DNA of 64,000 bases from Plasmodium coatneyi (taxonomy: Eukaryota; Apicomplexa; Aconoidasida; Haemosporida; Plasmodiidae), in NCBI RefSeq assembly GCF_001680005.1, contig NC_033564.1, positions 62,001 to 126,000 of the forward strand, written 5' to 3'. Position numbers and translations under genes: made by a program. Below are positions 48,355-60,892 of the stretch, one piece after another; within the stretch, counting starts at the first letter, position 1; the number at the start of each line of letters is the position of its first letter. Under the pieces are notes generated by a model that saw only the letters and a list, made by a program, of their open reading frames with translations, searched no databases and was not told the DNA's origin.

Positions 48355-51300
48355 GTAATTAAACGTTTTGCCTATTTTGTTATATTTTACTTTTCCCTTT
48401 CTTTTCAGCAAATTTATCAAAATTTTTTAAAAATCGATATAACGTACCAGTAACAATATCCTTTTTTTTCTTCTTGGGTAATAGTATTCATTTAAAATAA
48501 GCAGCTACTTATATATTAAGTTATATGTAAGAGTGATGAATATTCTCATATAATTTAAACCTTTTACTACTTTTAAATTTACGTTACTTCACATCATATC
48601 AGGGTTACAGGAAAGACATTAAATACCTTTTTAAAATTATTGTGTTACCCTATTATATAAAAAAAGTTTTATATTTAAGGGTGAAAAAATGTATAATTCA
48701 AGAATAATGTTTTAGACTTGTTAAGAAATGCATTTTAATTCATTCTTTTGAACACAAGACTTATATCATTCAATTTTTATATATGGATCCTTTTATTTAT
48801 GAAATGGACTACTAGAAATTATGTTTATAAATATTTTATTTACATAGTTAAATTCTCGTTTACTGTGTTCAGTGGGCTATATAGAGAAAATTGTTCTCAG
48901 TGTACGGATTGAACTCTATGGTTTTATTGAAAATATTTTCTATATCTTTCTGGAAAGTTCTTCTATAAATGTATCATTATAATGTAATATTTACTTTGCA
49001 GAATTAATATTCTATGAAGTAGCTAAAACGTAGTGGGTGTAAAAAGAAGGATCCATTAAATTCCCCATTTTCATATTAAAGACATAATAATTGTGCATAT
49101 TCTAGCACAGAAATGAATTTAGATTAATGATTTATGTAAAATAGAGTTAATCAACCGTCATAAAAATATATAAAAATCAACATGCCACGAATGTATGCGC
49201 AAAAATTATGGAAAAATGAATATTCTTCATTATGATAAATACATGAACACCCTGAAAAGACATATTATGTAACATCAATTTAATATTTTTCATGACGAGA
49301 ATTATATCATTGTTTTTATGTGTTCTATGATATGCGTAAAAGAATTCTCTATAAACGTACTTTGCGCACTACTCAAGAAGAAAGCGCCGATAAAGGACGG
49401 TACAATAATTTTATGTTATGTATACTGACATGGGAGGGCATTGTTCTGAACAATGTATATTGTTAGGAAAAGTAGAGGCTAATTTATTCATACTGGTACA
49501 CCTCAGATGAAAAGGATTGTATCATTTCTGTACAATAGGAAAAGGGGACTGCAAGAATAATTTCAGACAATATGATAAAAATGAATTTCCATAATATGCT
49601 AATTGTTCGAATGAAGAAATGTAATAGCATATTATAATGATAAGAATGCGTTGTCTAGTGGATGTTATCAATATGTGACGTTACCTTTCCTTATTGGCAG
49701 ATGCACACGGAAGGATATGGGTATAAGATGCCATCACATGTATGACAGTGGCCCATGTGTATTAAGAAAAGTATCACAGTAACTTATTTAGACATGATAA
49801 TTTGTTAATTCGGTTTCTCACCCATTTTTAGAAAGAAGGATTACGTGGTTGATGAGTTTTTTTTTTTTTTTTTTTTTCTTTACATTTGCTAATGTAACAA
49901 TGTTAGGATCGTAATTTTTTTCTACATTTATAATAATGGATAATATTACTCTATGGCGGTCCTTTTTTTTTTTTTTTTTTTTTACTACTATTCATTTCTT
50001 TACATAGTAGGGTAAAGGAACCAATTCAATATAAGTAAGTGAACATTCCACAGAAATGGATCATTTTTTTTTTTTATCACAAGGCGTTATTATTACAACG
50101 TATTTGTGATTGTACGCATCTAATTTTTTTTCTCTTTTTAATACTATTACGGTATAGAAAATATTGTTGCTACATAGTTCCCACACAGGGCACAACATTA
50201 GAGGTGTATGAAGGAAAAATAAAAGAGAAGAGTTTATTCAAATCTTTTTAGGTTGACAAATAAACATTGTATGGAACATAAATTCGGTTGTGATGTGAAA
50301 TTTGCTTAATTCTATTTGCATCTAGAGAGTGTCTTTCTCATTTTGGTAGGTTCTCCAGGAATAATACTAATAAATACCAAGAATAGTGCAATTTTAAGGT
50401 GGAATGCGGATATATACACCTGGTTAAAAGAATTATGAATAGGCTGACAAAAGAGGATGTAATGAATTATTTTTATATAAATGTCGAGTAACTAAGGCTG
50501 GTCAGAACGCGCGAATATAAACGTTTTTAATAAGAGTGAAGGACGTTTTATGATTATTCTTTGCTGAATCGCATTTCACATGAGGAACGCATTCTTATAT
50601 TGTATTAAATAGGGACATTCGCAGGGGGCCACACATTAAATGTGAGGAAAAGGAAAAAGAAGAAAACATATATACGTATATAATTTCTACGAATCAACCA
50701 TTTAATTTTTTTAGTTAAGGTAACATGTACTTCACATGAATCAAAGGTTGGGATCATAGCACAAAAAAGAAAAATACATGAATTTGATTTTAACAAGGTA
50801 GAAAATCGCGATTTAATTATTTTCCATTCAACAGAAGCAATAATATCTATTATTATTTTTTATAACTTAAATTATTTCCTTACGTGTAATTTACCAAAAT
50901 AATAAGGAAATGCTGTATTAATTAAAAAATAGAATTATATAGGGTACTGCGAACTATCATTTCCTAAGATTAAGCAAAGCACATAATATTGTATTATGTA
51001 TTGTGTCTAAGCAAATGTGAGAAAAAATATATACGTGGTGAATTTACACAAAGAAGAAAAAAAAAAAAAGGAATAAATAAAAATATTAATTCATAATAAA
51101 AAAGAAATGAGGGAACATTCTATAAGAAGAAGTACTCTCTGCATAAGGTATCTATGGTAATCATTAAATAGTATATTACATATATAATGTAAACATCCCG
51201 TGGATTATATGTGAATATATAGAACACAGTAGGACGTATTCTTCTTAGAACGCGTTTCCTTTCATTATATCCATGAATAACTGATTATATAAACATACAG

Positions 51301-51499
51301 CACAACATATGCAGGAACCATGTGTACAAAAAAAAAAATAAACAATATCATAATTAAAAATAAAACTCTGGCATAAGTTGTAATAATGTGTATAGACCTC
51401 ATCATAAATAGATTACAAAACATCATAAAAAATTGATTTAATGAATATATAAAATCACAAAGTAACATCAAAATTACCCATTAAAGTGGAATACTTATA

Positions 51500-53485
51500 T
51501 TACTCCTGATTTCTCAAATTTTCTGTGTTTGTAGTTTTCTTGTGAAGAAGTTCTGTATTTCCAGATTTTATTTGACATGTCTTTTTTTTTCCTTCAGGTC
51601 GTATGATTGAAATGGCAATGTTCGAGAAGACAAGTCCTATTATTATATGAAATGCAATAGCTAATATGATAAATAATATTACAGATTCTGCAAAATAAGC
51701 GTATATGCCATAAGCGATGAAAATCAAAGTGTACAAAACTAATGGATAAGGAACTGAGAGGATCAATGTAAGGTACAGCAACTTTTTATTTTTCCATATG
51801 GTATGTAACAATTTACTGAAGAATGCTCTGGGTTTTTTTTCCATTTTTGCGTCGGGTGCCTTATTTTTCATGTCTCGTGACTTTTTTAATTTAACCTTAG
51901 TATCTGACTTTCTAATCATTTTACACAACGCGGTGTTTCTGCATAAACCTGCACTAGGACTAACGGGAATTTTATTTTCCTGTCGTTTTTCGTCCATATA
52001 AGAACGAATTTCATCAGTTGTATGAATTCCTTTTCCACTAGAGGACCCTTCATGCTCATTAGGATATTTTGATGATACAGCCATTAAGTTACTTTCATCC
52101 TCCCTATCGTTATCATAGTCATCACCATAATCATCATCATCATCGCCGTAGTAACTTTTTGAACCGTATCCTTTTGAATGGTCAAAATGGTTCTTTAATG
52201 TTCTGGGTAATTTTTTTTTTGCATCATCGTGTAGGTTCACTGGATTATGTGTTTTCCCAACTTTGTTCACATTTCCATATTTATCATTCGATGGTTTAGG
52301 GCAAAGGTCGTCTTGGGCAGGATATTTGCTTGGTGACTTATTTCCTTTATTATGGAATGTACGTCGTTTAGAATTTAAAGGTTTTCTATAACTGTCATCA
52401 TCATTATGACGATAGTCTTCCCCATTATACTTATCATACTTATCATATTTATCATATGTATCACGATATTTTTTATTTCCTTGACCATCCCGATCATCGC
52501 CATATTTACGATTGTCTCGATCTTGAAGAAATATACCATCGTCACGATCATCGCGATATTTACGATTGTTTCTATCATCATGACCATGCTTACGATTGTC
52601 CCGCTCCTGTGGATATCTGCGATCATCACGATATTTACGATTGTCCCCATTACCATGGCGCTGTTTGCGACCGTCACGATATTTGCAACCATACGCCTGT
52701 TCTTTTTCTTCATATTTTTTCTTTTTATATTTTTTGTTTTCATATTTTCTATTTTTATATTTTTTGTTTTTACATTCTTTGCCTTCCCCATCATAATTAT
52801 AATAATCTGAATAGTTGTCCTTGCTCCTGCTACTGCATTTAGTGGATGTGTACTTTTCACCTTTAGCTAAAAATTCGGAATTTGGTTTACGTTTGCCACC
52901 TTTGGTTAGGGAAGAAATTGGTCTTTTCATTTCCTCATCCGTCATTATACTATTGAGTTCTTCCATAAATCCGTCCTTGTCTAACAGTATTTTTGTTGTC
53001 CCTCCAACGTTACTTTCTTCGTCACTGCTTATTCCCAACATAATGTCTTCTAATGAGGAAAAGCTGCTATTATTGTCCACATATGTATTACCCTTTTCCC
53101 ATAATAAACGACTGCCGCGTACATCCGACACATTTTTCCTGCGGATTATGTTATTCCATGTTTTTCCAAACTTGTTCTAAAGGAAAAAGAATGAAAAGGT
53201 TAATATAAGCGGAAAATTAGCACAGAAAAAAAATATATGTGTGCGACTTGGGAAGTTTCTGAAATATCAGTATTATAAGGAAAACATCCTCTTTTGAAAA
53301 TGCTGGACGAGTATGAATAAGAATGCACGAAAATCACACAAACATGTGCATAGACATATACACACAGACAACTTTTCTTTTTCAAGTTAACTGTTAAGTC
53401 TAACCTCGTTCGCATATTCGTAATTATTCCATAACAAGTACAGTGCAAACCATTTGATGAAGGAGAAGCGGACTGAAGTGTACAT
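51500..53485 (-). CDS. Exported protein with PEXEL-type motif and two C-terminal membrane segments
   Basis: Two exons, minus strand: 53485-53405 (27 codons, hydrophobic FIKWFALYLLW signal core, donor GTTAGA) and 53176-51500; phase 0, 585 residues. Exon 2 opens NKFGKTWNNIIRRKNVSDVR, and at about residues 50-54 has RLLWE, which fits RxLxE, the PEXEL/HT export signal cleaved in the ER. An acidic segment (SSLEDIMLGISSDEESNVGG), a Lys/Tyr-rich run of KNKKYKNRKYENKKYKKKKY and a long Arg/Asp/Tyr/Gly repeat region (RKYRDDR, RKYGDDR, RKHGHDDR) follow. Near the C-terminus come KNKKLLY, a hydrophobic LTLILSVPYPLVLYTLIFIA and a second segment ILFIILAIAFHIIIGLVFSN. This layout is standard for Plasmodium exported proteins of unknown function with a short signal exon. 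The exact family name is not certain. Confidence 0.88.
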
Positions 53486-55290
53486 TTTTCTTCTTATACT
53501 ATTCCATTTAAATAGGATCTCCTATGCTTCTGGTACGAAATGAACTTGTAGCAGAAGAAATTATGCATTTATCCAATACTGTTGCATTTAAATAGGACCT
53601 CCTATTCTTTTGGTCAAAAATAAATTATTCATGGAATAAATTATTCATGTGTCCTAGGCTACTGCATTCTCACTTGGATGCGATCATATGCTTCCGGTAA
53701 GACGAAAAAATAAACTATATATTAGCAAGATAATGTTTGGATCATGTTGGTATGAAAAAGAAATTGTGTAAACATTATGTAAACAAAATGTGTGCATAAT
53801 GCATTATTTAAAACGGAGGTTGAAAGAGGGCTCCTTTCCTTTTCTTTCAAATAAAATCAATTACACATGTATGTATAAATTTATAACTAGGCACATATAT
53901 ACAACTGTATACATATATAGCATAGATGTGCACTGAAATATAATGTACCTTAAGTGTAAAAAAAAATAAAGGACAAATTAGTAATAATATAAAGAAGGGC
54001 GGGGGCATATTTTCTAACTACACACTAAAAAGTACAGATGTAAGAACGAACAAATTACATGAACTCTTCATTGAAGTTTACTAATAAACAAGTATTATGT
54101 ACACCATTCCACAAAATAACAAAAAAAAAAAGGAAAAAAAAAAAAAGAAGCAAATATAAGAAAAAATAAATACAAATATATTGAGAATAAAAAATTGTTT
54201 TGAAAGTTTCCACTTGGAGCTAAGTGTATAGTACAAGTTGCTACATAAATATGAGGTACATAAGTTGCGTTCTCTTTTTTTTTGGGGAAAAAAAAAAGAA
54301 AGAAAGAATGGACTGCTCTTATGTTGCATAAAAAATTCCTTCTATTGAAAGATGGAAGTACAAAAATATAATGTGGAGCAAATTGAAAAAGAAAACTTAC
54401 GCATTATTTTATCGCTTGAGCCCCTAAACCTATGGACGCACACGGAATAAATGATTCAGCGTTGTGGTAAAAAAAGAATCACGCGAGAAGGAAAAATATA
54501 TGCCCCCCAAGAAAGAATCAAAAAAAAATTAAACAACAATAAACCATTTTAAATGATGCATGTTCACGTAATAAATTATAATAATACACAATGTTACTGG
54601 GAATATTTTTTTTTTTTTCAGGCCAGAATGTGTTACTTTTTTTCGCCTGTAATATATATTTATATACTGAAATAAAATAATGAATTTTTCCTCCCATGGC
54701 ACACTGTATATTTTTTTTATTGTAACTTTTTTGCATTACCATTAGAATTAGCATTAGCTTTTAATAAATTATTAAAGACATTTTAATCAAATTTATTGAA
54801 AAAAATAATTTCACAAGGATGTACCTAAATATGTGTAACAAATCTTTTTTATGAATTTACATAGCAAAACGTTTCATAAATTTACATAGAGAAACGTTTC
54901 ATAAATTTATATAAATAGGTGTGAAAAAGAAAAAAAATGGAAAATATATAAAATTAATGCATATTCTAAACAAAGCATGGATTAATTTTGGTTTAATGGA
55001 AACTCCTGATTAGACATCTAATATGAGCCATGTACATTCGATATGCTTAACAAGCTTATGTGCTTAACAAACTTGGTGTTCTTAACTCCTTTGGTGCATT
55101 TCAAATGCTTCCCATAACAGAAACATTTATAACATACTTCCACATTATACCAAACAAGTTGGCACTGATAAAAAAAAGAAAAATATCCTGTTATCCGTCC
55201 TTCTTTCTATCTTCCCTTCCGTTTTTTTCTATTTTTTCATTTTTTTATTTTCTTTTTTTGCTCACTTAACTGCTTAAAGCCGGCCATATT
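53486..55290. other. Region upstream of the exported-protein gene
   Basis: No gene is seen. At about 53503-53640 an imperfect ~75-bp direct repeat is built on catttaaataggacctccta + ttcttttggt. A triple ttcataaatttacatag repeat lies at about 54850-54915. The promoter of the exported protein (-) should lie in the first few hundred bases. Confidence 0.45.
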
Positions 55291-55880
55291 GTTGTTCCAC
55301 AACCTAGAATAACCTTACTCTTACACCCCTAACAACCTTGCTTCCACCAACCACCCTACCACTACCCTTAACAACCTTCCTTCCACCACCCTAACAACCC
55401 ACCTACCACCTGCCACCTAACAACCCATCTACCACCAACCACCACCCATAACAACCCATCTGCCACCTAACAAACTTCCTTCCACCCTACCAGCACCCTA
55501 ACAACCCTTCCTTCGACCAACCACCACTAACAACCTTCCTTCTAACAACCTTCCTTCCACCCACCTAACAAAAATACCTCCTTCCACCTACCACTTAACA
55601 ACCCACGTAATAACCCACCTAACAACCCACCTACCACCATCCTAACAACCCATCTACCACTTAACAACCCACCTACCATCACCCTAACAGCCCACCTAAC
55701 AACCTTCCTTCTACTTTACCACCCCTAACCATTCATTTTAATACCCCTACATCCTTCATTCTAACACCCCTAACCCCTTATTCTACCATCCTTAATCCGG
55801 GACCCACCTACTTCTTAACCTGCAACCCATCTCACCCTTAATCCGGAACCCACCTTATCCTTAACCCCGATTCCTACTTT
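55290..55880. repeat. C-rich degenerate CCACC/CTAACAACC repeat field
   Basis: About 590 bp of imperfect units of the form ccaccctaacaaccttcctt and caacccacctaccac, ending with cattctaacacccctaaccc and acccttaatccggaaccc. The plus strand is strongly C-rich and G-poor. The same words occur in small numbers in KIR second introns (18091-18118; complement of 20221-20400), but no KIR exon flanks this field. It resembles degenerate telomere-like sequence without containing a clean heptamer array. Confidence 0.85.
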
Positions 55881-57955
55881 ACGTGAATCTTGATTCTTCA
55901 ACTCTAAAGCTGTATTCTATATGAAAAATGGATTCCACCATTATATATAAGTGTCAAAAACTTATCAATAACTTATTCATTATACCTTCGTACATAATAT
56001 GTATGTAGCATATATCATCTGTTCTATATAAAACTATACATTATTTAGAAGGAATGCTGTATAACAAATTTGTGTAGAGTAGAAGTAGAATGATAATTTT
56101 GAATGAAGCAGTGAGTTAAATTTATTGGGTTGTTCAGCATAGAACCGTTGAATAAATAACCAGGCAATTTTAAAGGAACATTAGACAAACAAGAACACTC
56201 TACTCAACATTTTAGATTTTAATTACCATACTATATTTATCGTATACAGGGAGGTACCACAATTATATGTACATATTTAATATAAGAACAACTGTTCTGT
56301 TGTATGCAGAACAGGATGAATAATTCATGAGCATGTGAATGAGTACATAGCCGGAATAATTGTCTAAAATACCTCCATAGGAAAATGTAACAATTGAATA
56401 GTTGAGAACATATATGTATTAGCGTAGGATGGAAGGTACCTATTCTCAAAAGCTGAAGGGGGATCCACTTATTCGTATTTTTTCTTCATTCAATATTCTA
56501 TAGAAGCCTCTTCCTGCAGCCATAAGTAGAAGAAAGCGACATCATAGTTATTATATGTATACAAATGGAAACATATACAACTGTTCATTGTTTCATTTCG
56601 CGGAAGTTGACAGCAGTAAGGATTTGTTGATTCCGCTTCCCTCCCCTTATATATATATATTTATTATTGCTTAACACCACTATTTATATTTCATACAGGG
56701 GATAGAAGAAATGCACATTATATAATGGCATAAATTACATTCATTTATTCTTTGCTTATGACCGTACATTATAGTAAATGATGGCACAAATGATAATAAT
56801 GGAACACATATATGATCATTTATATATAATATCATGATAACCATAGAGAAGGGGAAACCTAGAAAACCAGTTCCTTTAAAACCATTCCTATTTTAAAATT
56901 ATATAAACCCTTAAGGAACCTTAAAATTTAAACCAGAGAAAAAAAAAAAAAAAAAAAAAGATGAACTTGCACAGTATGGATTAGAAGAGGGGAAAAAAGG
57001 CTTTGGTCATATAATGTATACTTCATATAAATTACGGTGCATTCATCCGAAGAAAAAAAAGGAAAAGTAGGAAAAGGGCAGCAAATTATTACTACTGAGG
57101 GGGATTACAATCGAAAGGCAGCGTGCAGTATGAAATACTGTTACCATTCATATTTTTCTGCCTTACATGTATAATTGACGTAATTCTTTGTACTATATCC
57201 ATTTTCTTCTATTCCATAATTTTATATTCCTTACTCAATATTCCAGAATGTACATATTAAGGAAGGGGTAAAGGCGACTCCTTGCATATATAAATTGTAC
57301 AATATATATATTAACAATTTATAAACACCCCTGTAGAAACAGTAAAAAAATGAACTAAAGGTACACACGAAAATTTTTGCTCAAGGAAGAAATTGTGCTT
57401 TTCCATTTACATAGTAGAAGAATAGGGTAGTAGAGGGTAATATAATACTGCAAGGAATCGTGCGTAATCCAAGAATATGATGAGTCTACATAAAAAATAT
57501 ACATGAAGAACCTGATTTTTTCTTTTCTATTTTTCAATTTCTTGTACAGTTGTTTTTATTTTTCCTTCACTTATATACATGATCATTTAATGCATACACA
57601 TATAATATATATTATTGTTGTGCCCATCGAAAGTTTGAATATTGTGTATTTTTCAAAAAAAAAGAAGTAAAAATGTCATATTCGCTCATAAACCTAAAGT
57701 AAAGGGCAAGATGTGTATGTACCCTTTAATTCTATAAAAATATATATGAACCATTTTGTTTTAAAAAATGTATTGGTTATGGAAGAATCTAGAAGCAGCA
57801 GGAAGAGCACGTGGAGCACTAGGGGTTATATTTTTGTTTTTCCAGAATACATAAATATTATGAATACCGCCCTTTCTATGTAATGTAATAAAGAATGCAA
57901 AAATATCTAATAACATTTATGTGTACATTCTACTTTGTGTTAATTATATTTTTAG
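55881..57955. other. Intergenic region upstream of the last KIR
   Basis: No supported gene. Short AT microsatellites and an A19 run (about 56940-56959) are present. The first exon of the KIR at 57956 should be within the last few hundred bases. Candidate ATGs at 57673 and 57779 have nearby GT sites, but neither gives a convincing in-phase exon. Confidence 0.4.
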
Positions 57956-59194
57956 ATGGAAGATTTGAACGGCTTGTTACCATCGAAACAGAAGTACAGG
58001 GAGTTCGACAAAGGAATAGATTACCATGTGCAAGGTACAGCTCAGTGTAACGTGGAAACGGTGAAGGGTAAATTAACGCCTGCATTGGACGAATATAGCA
58101 AGATTAAAGAACATATTGAGAACATTGCAAAAGCTTGGTGTCGTGTACTTAATAATGCGAACGAAGAAGAGGACTCAGCAGGAACAGTAACGGAGAGGAA
58201 AGTGGATGGTCCTGTATATTACCTTTTTTATTATTGGTTAGGGGATAAAGTATGGAAAGAAGTGAATGGCGGCAGTGAATCATTCAAGGGTATTATGGAA
58301 AAAATTTATGAAGCATTGAAGGACTTGCCACCTGAACTGCACCCTGAGAAAATATATAGAACCATATGTACTAATATTAACAAGGAAACTTTTAATCAGA
58401 GGAAAGAGGTATTTGATTTCCTCTATGACTATGAAACTATACAGAAACAATTACAGGAAAAACAGTATCATTGTACTTATGGATATTATTATTACCTGCA
58501 AAGTATTATTTCAGCTTATAGAACTTTACGTGAAAAATGTGTAAGGGAAAAATATGCATGTTACACCGAATTTAAGGAGAAATTTGGAAACGGGGAACAT
58601 GGGAAGATATTAGATTTGAGCAGTAAATTAGTACCTATACCTAAGAATATACTAACAGTCATTTTTTCCTCTTCTGCATTAGCAGTAATGGGGCTGCCCT
58701 TGATTACTTTTCTTTTATATAAAGTAATTACTGCTGCAATACGCGAAATAGTATATATATAATACGATTCATGAGTATTTTTCCTTTGAATAATATGAAT
58801 TAAGGTAAGTTCTGTTTATATACATATGGTACCCACTTCTCACTTTCCATTTTTTCAGTATACTTCTTTATTTTCCTGGATAAGTAACTCTTCTGGAAGA
58901 AAGAGGAAATTCACCAGGCGGAACTTAGACATATTCACGGAGAACGATGGTTCCACATTCGACTCAGCATCCGAATACACAGCAACAGACTCTATATTCG
59001 ATTCAACGGATGTTTCGACAGTGTATTCAACTGAACCTCCTACAATAGGTTCAACAGAGTATTTAACAGAACGTTCAACAGCAGATCCATCCGAATATTC
59101 TATCCCATATACAACACAGTCTAACAGAATAAGAACAAATAGTAGAAGACAGCAGCATCAGCAAGGACAGAATATAAGTTACCATCATATGTGA
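57956..59194 (+). CDS. kir: KIR variant protein, exons 2 and 3 (first exon not located)
   Basis: Exons 57956-58723 and 58859-59194, phase 0, at least 367 residues. The acceptor TTTTTAG lies directly before the first codon, so the initial Met here may be internal and a short first exon should lie upstream. Exon 2 has MEDLNGLLPSKQKYREFD, YYLFYYWLGDKVW and RKEVFDFLYDYETI, the family cysteines and a membrane segment ending LITFLLYK at donor GTAATT. The linker before the membrane segment is very short compared with the other copies. Exon 3 opens YTSLFSWISNSSGRKRKFTR and is a Ser/Thr/Glu-rich tail with loose STDVSTVYSTEP-like repeats, ending NISYHHM. It is separated from the main cluster by more than 30 kb and the AT-rich island. 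Confidence 0.87.
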
Positions 59195-60300
59195 TATTGG
59201 ACGAATGGCTACCTCGGGGGTGATATAAATAACTGTATAGTTTATACAGTGTAAAGAGCAAAATTGTATTTCTTCCTCCCTTCATTTTCTCTTCCTTCCT
59301 TTTCTTTTTCTTTTCACTGTACTAAAGTATTCATTCTAATGTGTAATCAATATAAGGTAAAAAAAATAATTTCTTCCACTTTATTTTGACTTGTTGGTAA
59401 ATTCTTTTATTAAGGATGCTAAATGTTAATTTACTCTGTTTATAAATTTTTGTTTTAGTAATTTTTTTTATTTTAACATAATAATTTCTTCCTCCCTTCC
59501 TAAGGTCCAATTAATGGACATATTTGAAAAAAGTTTTTCAAAGATTGTGCGCGAGGGTTCGCGCGAAGGTTCTCGCAAAAAAGGTCCGCCTCCTTTTATG
59601 TTATATACATCTGTTAGATGCACAGTTTCACACAAAACAAGGGAAAGCTGCATCCTTTCCTTGTGTGTTCATTCGATTTTAGGTATAATATTTGCCAAGA
59701 GAAAATTAGCCAAAAAAAAAAAGAAAAATGCCCTAATATAAATTTGTCACACAGAAAAAATTGCACAAAAAAAATTGTCCAAAAAAAAAAAAAATTTGTC
59801 AAAAAAGAATTGCCCTAATATAAATTTGTCACAAAAAACGTGTCAAAGGAAAATTGCAAAAAAAAAAAAAAAATTGTCCCAAAATTGCCCTAATATAAAT
59901 TTTGTCACACAGAATAAATTGCGAAAAAAATTGTCAAAAAAGTGGCACACAAATTGAATCGAATTCCAGTTGCAAGGTCCAAATATAAATTTTGAGGCGG
60001 TAGCAAAAAAGAAGGGCCGCACATGCAGTTCGCACAATTTCTCTGAGTGCAGCGCGATGCCCTAAATTCGTTGTATTCTTTGTGGCACACCTGTGTGAGT
60101 TCGCAAGCACGGTTTGTGAATTTCGCAAACATGTGTATGCCCGTATTTTCGCGAATATTTACTTTTTTTTTTTTTGTTCATTTTAAGTTACTTTTTTTTC
60201 TTTTTAAACTTGCGTACAATTCTGTTTCCGTGACCTGTTCTTCTTTTCTTTAAACAAAATTGCAACACAGCTGCACCCAATAAATTAGGCTTACCACCTC
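59195..60300. repeat. KIR 3' flank sharing blocks with the SICAvar 3' flank and 24.3 kb
   Basis: No gene is seen. ttccactttattttgacttg (about 59375) matches gccactttattctgacttgt at about 4680. attgtgcgcgagggttcgcg (about 59545) matches attgtgcgcgagggctcgcg at 4841. Next is a family of about five units containing ccctaatataaatttgtcac plus A-runs (59740-59920). The stretch 59965-60245 matches 24320-24640. So blocks from two variant-gene flanks are joined here. Confidence 0.6.
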
Positions 60301-60892
60301 AAAGTACATACTTTACTAAATGGCCAAAATGACAAATAGCTGAAAATGAGGGGTTGCCCCATCGAAGTGGTATATATAACATATAAAGGGGTAAGCAAAT
60401 TTTTTGGACTTTAGCATGTTCGATCAAGCGGAAGGGGGTGAACAACCGAACGGGTGAAAACGCCTTTTGATAGAGACGGAAAAACCATGCTCACCGAGGG
60501 GGTACGAACCCCATTGCAAGTTTCACTCCTTTCGATAAGGTAATTTGGACGAGCTCGAGGTAGCACAATGCTCTTTTTGTAGTCCCAAAGGGGAACTTCC
60601 CCCATTCGCTATGTACCCCAGACGTGCTAGGGAACCCATATGGGATAAACAAAAGCAAATCATATATAAGGGAAAGACGTCGCCAAAAGGAAAGGTTGTT
60701 CATGATGTGCATTACATATCATGGCAGCCCCGTACACAGTGTTATTTCTTTCCACTGCGTACATTCCATGAACAAATATATGTTCGCACACCAGGACGAT
60801 GTGGACAGTTGAGAAACGAGGAAATTGAATCATTCCTCGGAAAGTTAAAAAAATGAACGCTTAAAGCCTCTGGAAGGAATTCAAAATAAATA
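60300..60892. other. G/C-richer segment with opposed open frames, unassigned
   Basis: Compared with surrounding DNA this stretch has fewer A/T runs and is open on both strands: + 60545-60856 (103 codons, ending in NEEIESFLGKLKK) and - 60491-60712. It contains the hairpin-like ggggtacgaacccc at about 60500-60513. The plus frame has a balanced composition (WQPRTQCYFFPLRTFHEQIY) and could be a relic exon. I do not recognise a family, and a non-coding RNA is also possible. Confidence 0.3.

Larger units (their letters stand above)
46938..51499. other. AT-rich sequence, right part of the island, no firm genes
   Basis: About 4.5 kb with frequent stops. Long T-runs are at about 48326-48352, 49859-49877 and 49964-49983. 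Two short plus-strand frames at 47223-47429 and 47611-47814 are less low-complexity than the rest and are listed separately. From about 49.3 kb the sequence becomes somewhat richer in G/C towards the exported-protein gene. Confidence 0.5.

Noticed and set aside
25080..51000. The AT-rich island as a centromere
   Set aside because: Plasmodium centromeres are short and extremely AT-rich. Here the sequence is long, less extreme and holds spliced genes; only a 44-bp TA run resembles centromeric sequence.
52375..52860. Overlapping frames within the exported-protein gene
   Set aside because: They are Met/Ile/Thr-rich readings of the charged repeat region in other frames; the frame with signal exon and membrane segments is the real one.
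60490..60520. ggggtacgaacccc as a tRNA T-arm
   Set aside because: The loop does not match the TTCRANN pattern on either strand, and no acceptor, D or anticodon arms can be placed around it.
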